Positions 33,230 to 48,386 of a stretch of DNA of 64,000 bases are shown here, piece by piece (position 1 is the stretch's first letter; each line of letters opens with the position of its first letter). This DNA is from Panax quinquefolius (Eukaryota > Streptophyta > Magnoliopsida > Apiales > Araliaceae). The notes below the pieces were generated by a model. It was not told where the DNA came from and searched no databases. It saw only the letters and a list, made by a program, of their open reading frames with translations. The stretch is taken from positions 2,073,501 to 2,137,500 of the forward strand of contig CM035164.1 of the NCBI GenBank assembly GCA_020205615.1, read 5' to 3'. The translations under genes were made by a program, and so were the position numbers.

Positions 33230-36200
33230 ATGGATAATTTCGTAATTCCTCTATTCCCATCTACTACAAACACTAAACCTATACGAAGGTAACTTCTGTC
33301 AATTTTCCCCAATTTAATTTCTTTTATTATTTTTGATGAATTCATTATTTTTTTTTCTCAATTTCTTCCTCTTGATTCCAGACCTCGGTGGAAGAGAAGT
33401 CTCATTGAATTGAACGGGAAGGTTGATCCCAAGTACCGCCATGATATCTCCGGTTTATTGATGAAATCTTACTTTGAGGTGTATCTAATTTTTACTATTT
33501 TGCTTTTGATTATAATTATGGCATTATGATATGTTTGAATGCTGAACCCTTTGATTTTAATGCGCTAAGATTGGGGCTTTCGCTCATTCGTATCACATTG
33601 GTGGAGTGCCATGTGAAACTCATGTATGTGAGCCTTCTCTTTCTCTTTTAATTGTGACAATCTTTTTCTGTTTTCTGTTTTGCCTGCTTTCCCCACTAAA
33701 ATTGGGAGAATAGATTGTGGGTTCTTAATCATAGGGTTTGATTATCACCTGTTCAGTTTATTTTATGATCAATTTATGTATTGGAAACCAAAGATAGCTA
33801 AATAAATACTATATAGCTAAATAAAATAAAGGCCCACTACATCTATTTTCCTAAGCTTTATTAGTAAATGAGTTCGTGCAATAACCACATCCAATTATTA
33901 GACCCATTTCTACCACTACTACATAGTTCATAAAACTAGGACCTTCTAAATACTTAATTAATTTAAAATATAAATAAATGTTATAATAACGAAGAACATA
34001 GTGCGTGTAACATGATCTCTTTTTGCTATTTTTGTTTCGTACAGGTGAGCTGGTTTATTGGCGGTCAACATATGGATAATCCATCAACATTCAGAAAGTC
34101 AGTGTTGTCTTCCTCCTTTTGTACAATTTGTTACATTTTTCCCAATACTTTGGGCATGTTCATAAGTAACATTTATTTAATTTGGAGTCATAAATGTAGT
34201 GAATATAATTTCAATTTCCGTGCAGACGAGTAAAATTTTGGTATGAAGTATATAATCAGTGTGGACAGCTCTACCTATTACTGATTTTTTTAAGTTGGAA
34301 GCTTTAATAAAGGACATCCTTTTAATGCAAAATGTATATATAACAAAATACCAATATGTTTTACCAACGTGCATATGTTGACTAGTGGGTGAAAGTTCTA
34401 AGACTACCTTTTAAGTTCAGATACATGAATCTCTACTTTTGTTTTTCTTTTCTAGGTGACATTGCATACCATTGGGGGTATCATGTAATTGATAATGCTT
34501 AAAGAGTGATGTATCACATTTGCACATTTAGTTATTTATTATTTTAATTTTGTACTTGGGTATTTATAAATTATGATGTTATAATGAAAAAATGCGGGTA
34601 TGTTCGAATGGTAAAAATTCTCTTTGCCAAGGAGAAGATGTGTGTTCGAATCCTGCTATCCGCCCAAGATGGAGCAATTTATTTCATATGATGAAATGAT
34701 AAAGGATTCGGTATAGTCGTATAGTTGATGATAATAGTGTAGTGATTCTATCCGCCCCTTCTTCTCTTCCCATCCTAAAATAATAAAACTTGGGAAAAAT
34801 GCTAATATTAAGAGTTATAGACTTCTATAGAATTTGAAGGCAAAAAGTAAAGTGGTCTAAAGTTTATTTCATGTGTATTTCAACTTATAAGTTTTTTACT
34901 TGTACGATGAGATTTATCCCAAACTTTGGACGGTCCAGATGATTTATTAGGGTGAGCGGGAAATTCAAAATCAGTTGTATTTTGTTAGATAGATATTCGA
35001 TATCATATTTCATGTTAATCTTTTCAAATATTTCGTCTAGATATCTAACATGGGTTATTTTCACTTGAACTACAAACTACTTGGCCTTGATGTTGATAAT
35101 GTACCTGTATAGGACCAATTTGGAGAAATTTGAAATCATAAGGATCAAACTAGTCTGATTGAAACACGATACATCCCTTTTCTGCAGAGGGCATGTGTAT
35201 ATTTTTTATTTAATTTTCACCTCACAATTTATTTCTCTCCTAATTAATTAAGTGTTGAACGAGATTTTCTTTATCATTATTCCTATTCTTCAGGCAAGGG
35301 GTCTCTGGGCTGGAGTTTGACTCCAAGGTGAATGCTGCGCCATGACTGTCAAAGTAATTGCATTTGAAGTTTAATCTTATCTTCGTCATCCTGCTAAATT
35401 GATTCTCATATTTGTATTTTATTATACTGACATTACCGTTTATGAAACATTGTAGTAATTTCGTAATGATTGAAGCTCCTTAGTGAAACATATGGAGATG
35501 GCTAAATGAAGATATGCTCCATGCAATGATCAATTTGTTAATTTGCATCTAGCACCAAAACTTTGATATATGGTCAGAAATTATGATTCTACGGAAACAT
35601 ATTGCTAATTCATATCCTAGGAGAAGACATTTAGGCGAAAGTAATTCCTTGGTGTATTCCTTTATACTTGATTTTGATCATTTCACAAAATTTGCAATAA
35701 ATGTGTATGTAATAAAATTTTACTAATTATGAAACTTGTACTGCCTTAGAAGATCCTCATCTTACCTCCCTTGATCAGGGAAAACATTGAAACCGTTGGC
35801 ATACAGAAAATCAAGTGTTTTTTTTTCATGTTATACTAGGTACAACTTTCGTACGCAAATCAGTCAAATGTAGCTTGTTTATTTGACCTAGACTAGATGT
35901 CTGCTCTTTTGTGTAAAAGTCAATGCAAGGAAATATGAGAAATGGAAGTGATTTCAAGCATGTATTCATTAATTATCATATTTAAAATAAGTAAAAAGAA
36001 ATTTAAGATGATCTTTTAGGGCTTTTATATGTTTCAGTTTTATAAAGTAGGTTATATCTATGTTTTTTTGTCGTAGCATCATATTTTGGATGAGTTTTTA
36101 GGTAGTGCCAACATTCATGTTCGAATATTTGGATATTCTTGATTGATACTTTTAATGGATTGAAACAACACTTTCCATTTTTTTAGTACTAGATTAATGT

Positions 36201-39200
36201 ATCATAAATGTACTATGCTAAGTTTTATTGATCTTTCGTCTTTCTTGACAACTTAGCATCTAAGATAAGAAGAGAGGCCTAAGAAGAAATGATTCTTCCG
36301 TTGGTCGGCGAATCCCTGGATCACCCTGAATCTAGATTTAATAATTCTTCTGAATTTGTCAGGAGTGTTCTTTAGTTTTATTTTTAAATTATAAGAATTA
36401 AATACTCCCTCCGTCCCAGGATAAAAGTGTTTATTATTATTTTAGATAGTCCCAAGTTAAATGTCTACTTACCTTAAATGATCTAATTTTTACAATAATT
36501 TGCCTATAATACCTTTATTATTAATTGTTATATTTCTATTCTCTATGCATATTTATGGAGCATCACTAGTAATGTGCAAAAAACTATGCAATTAAATGAG
36601 AATTTAAATATGGACAATTTTGTCATTTTATCCTCTTTCTTAATATGCGCAAAAAGTCAACCAGGACTTTATCTTGGGACTGAGGGAGTGTATTACTAAA
36701 ATTGTATACTAATTAATTTAATGTTTTATTTACTAATATTATATAGGAACTTGGTTTATATTTTTCCTAAATGCTTAGATAGTATTAGTATATTACATTT
36801 TTCTCTTGATGCTATATGTCATGAATTATTATATATTGATATTGAAATTTAATGTAAGTTTATATATATTAACAGGTATATAGTTAAATTTATTTAATAT
36901 TTAACTAAGTGCCAAATTCTTGCCGAATTCAATTCTTAATTCTTGAAATTTTCTGATTGCAAAGTCCTCGTAAGGCGAATTTGAGTCCTAATTCTTGCTT
37001 CTTATGAATACGTGCGGTAAGCATATTGAGTAATTTGGAGTCCATCTGCAATGTCATCTTACTCTAATTTGTCTTTCAAAGCAATTGAAACACCATCTAT
37101 AAAAATATATCAGTATATACACATTTTTTCCTTTATGCTTTTTTATTATGGTTACCTACTTTCCTTGCCATTTGAGTTGAAAAATTGACTTTTTACTTGT
37201 CATTTTAGCTTTTTCCTTATTAATAACTCGACATAGGTTATTAATTTTTGTTGTGTCTGGATATCTAGTTAAGTCATTTTACATTTTTATCAGGGAAAAT
37301 ACTGGGCATTAGCAATAAAATTAGAAAGCTTAGTAGTAGTGGATTGAAACTCTATATTGTGAGGTTGATCAATTTTTTCTTGTATCTTCATTTAATAACT
37401 TCACACCTGGTGCTATCTTTCTCAGGGAGTATACTTGGCATCAGCATCAAAATCAGGATGCTTAATGGTTCATGACTTTGAAACATTATATTGTCAAGCT
37501 ACTGAATTTTCACCATGTAAGTTTCTATAATTAAGCTACCTTTACTTTTGAAGTTATATTTTTACTTGATTTTAAATGGAAGATTGTTAAGAATTTAGAG
37601 GCATCTTTGATTTCTATCTGAAAATGAGAATTCTCAAACAATGAATAAATGCAAATGCGAGCAACCATTTATCCTGAATTCCTAATCATAGTTATCAGAA
37701 TCGGGCTATTGAACCAGTCAAGGCACTGGTTTAACGGTTCATTGGTTCAACCGGCTATTTTCCTTATTATAAAATAAGTTGATTTTTAAGTGAAAGGAAT
37801 TTTTCTGGTAATATCATACTTTATGTCATTTATGTTCTCATTACTTACAGTTGTAAAGATTACACCAATTTGTGTACTATTACATATAAGTCTATTGAAT
37901 TAATTGTCCTTATGGTTAAAAACTTGTATCCAATTTTTTATTCTATTTACATATGTTAGGGTTTGGTTTCCTTACCTGAAAATGAATAAAAAATATACAC
38001 TAGAGTAATCTCTTAGTTAAATTACAATATTTCTCCAATAAAAAAAAGCCCTTGCAAGTTTGTACTTATATTTATTTCTTGAAATCTCTAAAAATATTCT
38101 TTTGTTCATATTATTTGTAGAGTTTGTAAACATATCTGGGTATGGTAGATGCTGCTATCTTATTTTCGAGGAGTTAAAAAGAGTCCAGCTTACTCCCTCC
38201 CTCTTGTTATGATCATTGAGTATTCTTTCTCAATAATTCATAAAATTTTACAGGCTTGAAGGAAGATGAAACAAAACATATACTACACATTTCTACAGGC
38301 CGCCAAATTGATGTTGTTCGGTGGAATATATCTAACCAGGATGAGGTTTGCTATAAATTTCATTTTCTCTTGCTTATTTGCCAAACTTTGAAGACAATAT
38401 TTGTAGATCATTGACCAGTAACACCAACATAACCACTTTAGACTAGACTATAGCTTGCTTTTTTCATTGTTAAAGGTTATTGGCAGTTTGGCACAATGGT
38501 TTGCTAAGAGTTACCAGATACTCATTGCCCTAGTGAATCACATATTGGTACTTGCGTACCCAAACATGATACTCTTACGTACTGATATTCTAAATTTAGC
38601 ATATACCAAAAATTTATTTGTTGTTTTACCTATAATTGCACAAAATAGGAATATTATAACTTAGTATTGGACTTAGGTTTATTACATTAAGATTTAAAAA
38701 GAATTCCTAACTATAAGAATTTATATAAAAATACCCTAGCGTATTGCTTGAGACGCAGCATCATCGAATGAACCACGCCCGTAACATTGGTATTTGTAGC
38801 ATGTTTATAACAAACACCTTTTGCTCAATAGGATTATAAAAATAATACCCTAAACTTTCTTTAGGATATCACACAAATCTGCACTTGTCAGATCTTGTCC
38901 TAAGTTTATCATCTTAAAACTTTTTCACATAAGCTGGACAACCCTAAATCTTAACATGCTTAAGATTAGGTTTCCTCCCTGTCCATAACTCTGAGTCTTA
39001 AGGATGGATTTTGAGGGTATCTTTTTTAATAGATATCAAATTGCTTTTAGGGCATAACCTCGGGAGGATACTTGGAAGATCAAGAAACTCATCATGGACC
39101 ATACTATGTCCAACAATGTATGATTTCTCCTTTCGGATACACCGCTCAACCGTGTGTATCAAGAGGCGTATATTGTGAGAGAATACCATTATTTTTAGAT

Positions 39201-41905
39201 GATTTAAAACCCATTTGCTTCAAGTATTCTCCTCCTTGATGTAATGAAATATGAATGCCCTTCTCTAGCATGTGTTGTCACAGTCCACATACATCAATAT
39301 ATATCAACTCCAATAACCTCAGAATTCTCTCTATGTCCACTAAATGAGATTTAGTTATCTTACTTATGAGACAAGATTCACAAGTTGGATATGATCCATA
39401 ATCATATTACTCTAAAAACCCATCTTTATGTAACTTGTTTAGTCTTGTTTATTATTTTGAATCTCTACAATGCCACATAAATGTATAATTCACATCATCT
39501 TTTTTTTTTTTATTAGTTGTTCAATTTGCAAAATATTTTCATGTAAGTCAAGAATGTAAAGTTCATCAATTAATCTACCAGTTCCAAACAAAACATTATC
39601 ATTATAAATAGAACTATTGTTTTTAATTATAATATCAAAACTTTCATTGTCTAACAATGGAATAGAAACAATATTTCTTATGAGAACTAGAACATAATAA
39701 CAATTTACTAATTTAATAGAGTTGCTTGTAGGCAACGCTAAATTATAAGTTCCTACGACTAATGCAACAACCTTTGCTGTAATCGAATCCTCACCAAGCT
39801 TTTTTTGCTTAACCTCTGCAAGGTACTTCTTGCAATTTCTTCTTCAGTGTCCAGACTTATTGTAGTGAAAGCAAACTCCTTTGCTATCCGCATCAGTTTT
39901 CTTCTTGTTGTACTTGGTTTGCGCCTTTTGTTTTGCCTTCTTTTTCTTCTTTTCAGAAGAGCCTTTGGTCCTCTTCCTTTTCTTGGAAGACTTATTTACC
40001 AGTAAGACATGGTATTTCTTTGCTGGAAAGTGACTCAGTGTTTTCAAAGATGTTAAGCAATTCAAAGCGGCAGGATGACATCTAGTTTGTCATGTGAAAA
40101 TTCACAACAAATTGTGAAAAAAGAGTTTGGGAGTGATTCCAATATCAAATCTTGATTTAACTCTCCATTTATAACAAAATCTAGTTGTCCCAATTATTCA
40201 ATTAAATTGCATTTTGATTATATATATGCGTAGGGTGCTTTGGTTATATACCGAACCTAAGATTCGATCCGAAATTACCGAAAAAAGTAAGAACCTAACC
40301 AATAATTATATATAAATATATATAATTATTAATAATAAAGAAATAATTTTTTTATATATTAACAATTTTTTTTAAAACTAAGAAATCATTAACTATTAAT
40401 AATAATTAATATATAAAAAAATAAAACTAAAAAACATTATTAATATATATAAAAAATAATAAAACTATATATATAAAATTATTAATAAAAAATATTTAAT
40501 ATATAAAACTACAAAACATTAACTATTAATTATTATATTATTAAATTTTGGTATTTTCTGTATTTCGGTTTTTACCGAATTCAAAAAAGTCATTACTGCT
40601 ACCGGTACAGAAAAGTGTTAAAATATCGAAAATTCCAGATGATTGAAAAATCAGTATCATCCTGTTACGCATAAAAAACTTGCTTTCGGTAAAAAAAAAA
40701 ATTGAAAAATCAAAATTTTGGGCACCCCTATGTGTCTGTACTATAGTGCCATCTGTTATTTTAGATTGGAAGAACTCCTCTCATATCTGACAAACCTACT
40801 ATGCTCACTATACAAATACTGAAGGTACAACAAAATGGTATGTGCATCTATTTTCTCGTGTTGACAATGTAACTTGTTACTCATGGAAGCTAACATGATG
40901 CACTGAGCCACCTGTGCATCATCTTGCCATTTTCTAAAAGTAGCAATTTATTCCTCAGAGGCATTGTCTGTAACTGTTGTAGGAACTAACGAATTAAGGA
41001 CATAAGATAACTTTTTTGCAATGAGAACTATCCTCTAATTCCTAAACCAATCCGTATAATTCGGTCCGGTTAACTTATTAGCATCCAATATGCTTCGCAG
41101 TGATACTAAATTAGACATTGTAAACTTCTGTAAATGAAAATTTTAAGAACATTAACATGCATTCATTTTATTAACCACCAAATTAATTAGGTCTTTATTA
41201 AAATGGCGTCAACCACTATTTTCTTCAAACTATATGACATATACAGTTCGGCATATTTAGTTAAAAACCGCTAGTGGGAAAGGATACTATTGCCATAAAT
41301 ATATAGTCTTGTGTGTGCACAATAAACTATAGGATTATTTAATAGGTAGACAACTTTTGTCAATTACATTTTCATGCAACTCTTTTTTCTTTTCTCTTAG
41401 ATTAAGATGGCCAAGTGTGTGCACCTCTGAACCAAAATTATCTAAGTTAAGTTAGATTTAGCATTACCATATAAGTGAAGAGAAAAATACAATTCTTGTG
41501 TGTGCACAACAAAATATGTATTGTTCAATTCTTTATAAACATCCTAGGTAAGCAACATCTCCAATACACAATATAAAGCCTCAGTGTAACAACAACAAAC
41601 TCTTATTAAATATTGATTCTCTATTGCTTCACCATGCTGTAGGTTCAACATTCTTAATGTTCAAAGAACGTAATTAACTTAATGTTCTTGTTTTTAATCG
41701 TCTAAACGTAATTAATATATATATATATTATATCCTATATATATATATGAGAAGGATCAAGGTTCTTGTTTTTAATGGTCTCATCTTCAAAAGTTTAGCT
41801 TTTGAATGCAAATATATATATATTTAATAAATATATCATGCCTATCAAAAACTACATCGCTTTTGATAAAATACCATTATTTAAGAGAGTTCTATAATAA
41901 TATTT

Positions 41906-41943
<38 letters not shown>

Positions 41944-44900
41944 CACATAGAATATACTATATATATAATAATATATGATTATGGATTTAATTAAAATACA
42001 CTAGTTTGGTTATTCTACTTAGGATGATTATGGACTTAATTCTAGTTTGGTTCGTTTGAGCGACCAAGTGAACCAAAAGGTCAAACTTAGGGTACAAGAA
42101 TAAAATATGAACATAACTATTACATTCATCCTAGGCTCCTTTACAAATGCGGTCTTCAATGCTCCTGCTTCTCAACTCCAATTTGCTAAGTGATTCTACT
42201 AAATCTTATTACAATCTATTTTTCATAAAACAGAAACTTTGATCAGTTAATGGGAAGTACATAAGAGAGAGATAAATTTTTTTATCAGAAAATTAGATAG
42301 GCGAGGTACGCAAACCCCATTTATAAAAAATTTCATTCATGCATCCATCAAAAATTAAATCCAATCTCATTGGTCAATAGTCCTTAATCATTCCCTTTAT
42401 TATCATACATATCAACATATGTATCAATAAAATATTCATCTCATTAATTAAACATTTCATATATATATATATATATATTGATATCATTTAATGAACAATA
42501 AAAGTTTACATGAAATCCAATTCCAAAATAAACTCTTTTATTTTTAATTTCAAATTTGTTGAAAAGGAAAAATTGAAGCAAATTTGTTGTTCGAAAGCAT
42601 TCGATCGATCGAAGGCTATTACGGCAAGACACAGCAATTCTGATAGCTCAACAGCGCTTTTGTTGTTACTGGCGAATCCCAGATTTCGATTTCAATAATT
42701 ATGCCCAATTAAATTATTTCAAACACATCAATGTATATATAGAATCAAAACAATTAATAATTCGCATAAGGATGTTTATGATGCCACTATTGGTTTGCAA
42801 AATTTAGAACATACATACAATCACACGTATATAAAGTGAAAGCATGACATAAATCATATTTAAAATTTTCAGCAATCTCGATCACCTTGATGCGATATTA
42901 TTAATGGAGGAAGGATAAAAGATATACCTTATGAAGATGAATCAACTCCTTGATTTGATCTTCAAGTCTTAATCTTTTAATCCTCCGCACTTCTTCGAAT
43001 CCACAGATCAAACGTTAGCTGCTCAGTGTGTGTAACGCTCTAAAGGTGTTCCACTAAGAAATTATTGATTAAAGAAGCAAATTTAGGTTTCTCCAAATCT
43101 TGGGTGGTTAACCCTAATTTTCTCTCTCCTTATTCCTTAGGTTGTAGAGAATTTTTATGTAATATCTCTATACTCACAGTAACATTAGTCCCCAATCTAT
43201 CCTTAGGCCACTCCTTATATAGACTAATTTTGTTCCTAAACTTTTTAGGATTTTGGGTCTTAATTCAATTCCTAAACCATTTAGGAACTAAATTGTTTAT
43301 AATAATAATAATAATAATAGTAATAATAATAAGAATAAGAATAAGAATACTTCTTATTTATTTATAATTAATATTTCTCCAATTACTTAATTATAAATAT
43401 TAAGCTATTTAATTTATTCTAGCTTGGTATAAATTAAATACACTTAATTTATTATTATTAAGCTAATTATTTTTAAAATAATATTTCTCTTTTATGGTGT
43501 GACCTTTTAGGTTCAATATTATACTGGTAGGAGAATAAATAAATTAGATCCATTCTAATAATATTTATAATGAATTAAACTCTTTTAGTTCAAATATAAA
43601 TAGATAATATTTACTCAACATCATGAGTGACACCTCTCAACATATCATGACTATCCGGATAATATGAACTCAACGTTTAATCACAACAAACTTATTCAGT
43701 AAATAATTACCGTCCAATTCAATCATGCTACCATACAATATCCCGATCAAACATAGAATATGGAATTTCTGACAAATCTTATTTATTTGATTATATGCAT
43801 TTCAATTCTAAAATGCACAATTCCAGTTAATGTAAATTAGAAATTCCTTTCTAATTTTCATTCACCTTGGCCAAGGATTTTTGAGTTGTCATCTATCGAA
43901 TTGCATAAGACATTCTCTCCCTTTACGTAGATCCTTTGTTGATCATTCACCTACCTCCATGTACACTTTATTATACCCGAACATACCTTTTATATACTTT
44001 CAAGAGTTTTAAGGAATATGACCAAGTATAATTCAAAATACACAAGGTACTATGATGATCTCAAGTTTAAGGATCATTTGTACTACTATTACTATAGGAA
44101 CTGCTATTGTCAGGCAAGTAAAACTGCATCAGGTGTTCTTTAAAAGAGTCACGTTCAATGAACTTATTATCTAATAAGCACCTACATACTTGCTTTAGTG
44201 TCTCGACACAAATGATTATGAGATCATTCTCTTCAACCGAGCAAGCATAGTATATACTAATGTATCCGGATTAACTAACCCCACATTAGTTGTCCTACGA
44301 TTATGAACATTTTAATTTTGAGCTATCTAGATTTTAGATTTCATTAGCATTAACTTTTCATGATTCTTAAAGTATTGCTCCAAAACTATGGATTTATCCT
44401 AATGTTTTATTAATAAATGAACAAAATTACAAAGTAAACGCTCATCACATCCAACGTGATTGGCTTGAGGGCATACTACTTTCAATTTCCCCCCCTTATA
44501 TGTTGATGAATGCCTGCTGTTAAGTTAGACTGTTTGTAATGTACTTGGTTCCAATGGTATGTGCTCTTTGGTTATATGCTTATATTTCTGAATCTCCTTA
44601 GCTTGTAATGTACTTGAATAATGTTATGTTATCTGAGGCTATATTTTTCTATTTTAAATTTTATAAGCTTAATACCTCAGGTTGCCTGCACATCTATGAG
44701 AAGCAGTGAATTGCACATCTTTGATATTGGGTATATCTCTTCTAAACCAGTTGAAGTGAGTTTCTCATTCCAATTTTCATGTTATAATGTTCATGATATA
44801 GTGTTGCATTAAATTATGGAGAGTATGTTTCCTCCTTACTGTTCAGTATATGTATTGACTGAAAATAATTAGTGCGTGATGACCTATGAATACATTTGTG

Positions 44901-47900
44901 TAAAGATGATTAATTTCCAAATCACTTTTAATATGCCTATTTGGAAAAATCTGAAAGAGGGTCGCTATTTGGTTTATTTTTCCGATATTAACAAAATTAA
45001 TTATTAATAATCTTGGAAATCAGTCCTAATGTCGTTTTTTGTTACATTACAACCCCCCCAACACACCAAAAAAAGGAGAGAAAACCCACCATAGGGTAAA
45101 GCCTCCTCTCCCAAACCCATCCATTTACCCCACCTCACCCAAATCCGTCTAGCATCTCTCATAATAGCACTCTAGTAAGCTATATATTTGAGAAATTTGA
45201 TTCATGCATGCACCTCTTGGAAAACCAAGATTTTGGAGTAATCATCAGACCAAAGTCCTTTGGTTAACAAACGAAAAAACATTCCACAAAGAATGTCATA
45301 CATGGCGCCTTCAATCAAATTAAGGACATCAAATTTGGAGCACCAAAATGTTACTTTATGAAACAATTCCACACATCACCTTTAACATAATCCATCTTAG
45401 GCATATGTGCTTTTACTTGACTATCCCACCCAAAAAAAACTTCTTCCGTTCCAAAATAATAGATACATCTCTTAATGACTACTTAATTTATTTTTTCTTC
45501 AAAATATCAATGATTTGAATTCCCAAATACTTTAGTGTTTATGAAGATATTATTCATTTTATGTATTTTATTTATTATTTAGGAAAGGAGTAGATTAATT
45601 TATTTAGTCAGTTTGTATTTTGTGCTTACTTTTTTTAATATTATTAGGATTTTATTATTTTTCTTTATTTTAATTTTTCCTTTTCATAGACGTAGGGAAG
45701 TTGTTTAGGATTATAAATTTGTTCTTTTAGGGTTTTTTTGAAGAGGAATATTTGACAATTACTATCAAATTCTAATTGAAAATTTTCCAATTTCCTTTTG
45801 AATTTAAGGTTTTATTTCGTTCCTGTTAGTATGATAACTTGCCATTAACCTGTGCTAGAGCATTACATTCTAAACATTATTGTCCATAGGCATTAGAGTG
45901 GATAATTGTATTGTTGATTCTTGAAAGGCATGGTTGAAAGAACTACGGGAGAACATTGTGCGGTGATAGAGCATTACAGGCTAACCATTATTGTCCATTG
46001 GTATTAGAGTGGATAATTGTATTGTTGAAACTTGAAAGGCATGGTTGAAGGAACTATGGGAGAACACCGTGCGGTGAAAAGCACCAATGGCAACCTCAGT
46101 ATCAGATTTTTAAAATTGGCAATCACAACCATGCGGTTACTTGTAGTTCTGGTTATTTGTAATACAAGAAAAAGAATCGTAATATACATTGTTCTCCCTC
46201 AGTTTTGGAATGGAGGTAGTAATTAATATTTTTTACGCCTTATGAAAATTATTCCCACCTCAACATAGGCCATATCCAAGAATCCCATATGCATATTTCA
46301 TCCCTAGAACCGACAATAAAAATCTAATTTACGACTTGCAGCCATACATGAAACTGTTTTTATGTATGTCGAACAAAAACAAGAATTTTCAAGTTTTGGA
46401 TTTACATTAATTAAATCGATCTTATTACTTGAAAAACATGATGACTGTTTCTGCTCATCATTCATGCAGGTTTTAAAAAAGAGGCCCACTGTTACTATTC
46501 ATGGCAGTGGTGTTCACAAAGGTTTATCTGATGTAGCTTTCACTTCAAATCATAATTCCAGGTTGGTATAATAGACTAACTTCTAGTAAGAGAAATGCAC
46601 TATGACGTTTTACAAAAAGAGAATTGATATGTGGAATAATTCAAAAGAGGAAAGTTGTTAATTTACCATATTAACTGCTGATTCTGAACCTTATCGATTC
46701 GAATAAGGAGAGAAGAGAAGCCTCATGTAAACTTTTCAATACGCATTACAATTACAAAATTTAGAGAATAGGTAAACAGTAATTGGACCATTGCATTTAA
46801 TGATGACACCCACTTCATGAATGTCATGACACTTGTACACGACTTGTTTAGATCTAACTGTCTTCCCAACTGTAGTTCCTCTTCTATTATGCGAGTATGG
46901 GAACAATAGCTTTCTTTTAATTTCAAAGAAAGACAGAGAGTACAGAAAGTTCTTTCTTTTAGGGGAAATCCTAGCCTCGTAGGTCATCTACCTTCTGGAG
47001 TCCAGTTGTTGAGCGTGTCTAAGAGCTTAGGTTGTTGAATTCAAACTTGTTTATCCAACATTCCAATTTATTTTCATTCACTTTTTAAGATTTTGGTGGG
47101 GATTGAAAACTCTCAGGAGCATATTATGTTGGAGGATTGGAAGCAACATTTAGTCATCTGGGAGAAGTTGTCAGCTGAGGGAGGAGGGGGTTAGGTCTCA
47201 GTAATATGGTCTCTAAGCACCCATCCTTAGTTGGTAAGTAGTTGTGGCGGTTTCCTTTACTCTTCTCTAGCATAAAATGTTTAAAAGCTAGTTTGGTCTC
47301 CATGGAATGGGTGGGATGCTAATTCATTCCCTCTTCTGTCACTGAATTAAGTACCTAGAAGTTTGTCTCACAGGGTATGCATCTTTCCTTCCTTTGGTTT
47401 GCTACAAGGTTCGGGATGGCAAATATGTTTGCTTTTGGGAGGATGCTTGGTTTGGGGATTTTCCCTTTTCGGTTACCTTTTCTTGATTATAATACGTTTC
47501 AAAAAGTGAACCATAGGCATGCTATGATCCAGGGATTTAGACGAGATATGCATGACCAGATTTTTACCATTGTGGATGAAGTGTCTTGGAACTTTCATTT
47601 CTATCGTAATTTAAATGATCGTGAAGCTACAAATTTGGCTATCCTTCTTTTCTTACTTAATTTGTTTTATTTTATCTACTTCGCCTTACCAGCCTTTTTA
47701 GACCTATTGATTCATCTAAAGATTTCTCTTGTAAGTCTTTTTTATTTTGTTCTGTTGGTTTTAATCTAGCAGGGAGATTTCCCTTGACTAATTATTTTTG
47801 GAAGCCAAAAGCACCCCTCCGCCCCCCAGGGTCTTTGGTCTTTGATAGGTCCAATACTAATTATATGCTTCAGCAAAACAGTCACTACAGTCTATACAAG

Positions 47901-48340
47901 GCTTTATCTAATTATGTGTCGGCAAAATAGTCACTACAAGACTTTATCCTGGATGTTTGTGTATGTATGGAAGTTGTGCTGTTTGTTAGTTAGGATTTTT
48001 GGTTAACGTAGGTTTCTCCAGTGAGAGTAGACGCTTTACTTATCAGGTATAGGGCTTAGACAAGAAGAGAGATTATAAAGTGCTTTGCCGGTGTTAAGCA
48101 TTGGCTATATTAAAAAAAAGCGATATTATTCGCATTCGAAAAAAACGGATATATCCGTATTCGGTTTAAAGGTATCTGCAAATAAATGGATACGGATACG
48201 GATATATGTGTATTTGTATTCGTTTAACATCCAACCGTAAATATATCCTACGGATAACGGATATCTGGAGTCCAATATTCGAATTCGGATCCGTATCCAA
48301 AATTCGTATCCGAATAACTTATATATATATATATTAATAA

Positions 48341-48386
<46 letters not shown>

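Noticed and set aside
34640..34670. A functional tRNA gene
   Set aside because: A B box is present, but the cloverleaf stems are not; the sequence continues into a SINE tail with flanking duplication.
47377..47769. A 130-residue hydrophobic membrane protein
   Set aside because: It is an off-frame reading of the LINE remnant; the neighbouring frame has the conserved KVRDGKYVCFWEDAWFGD block.
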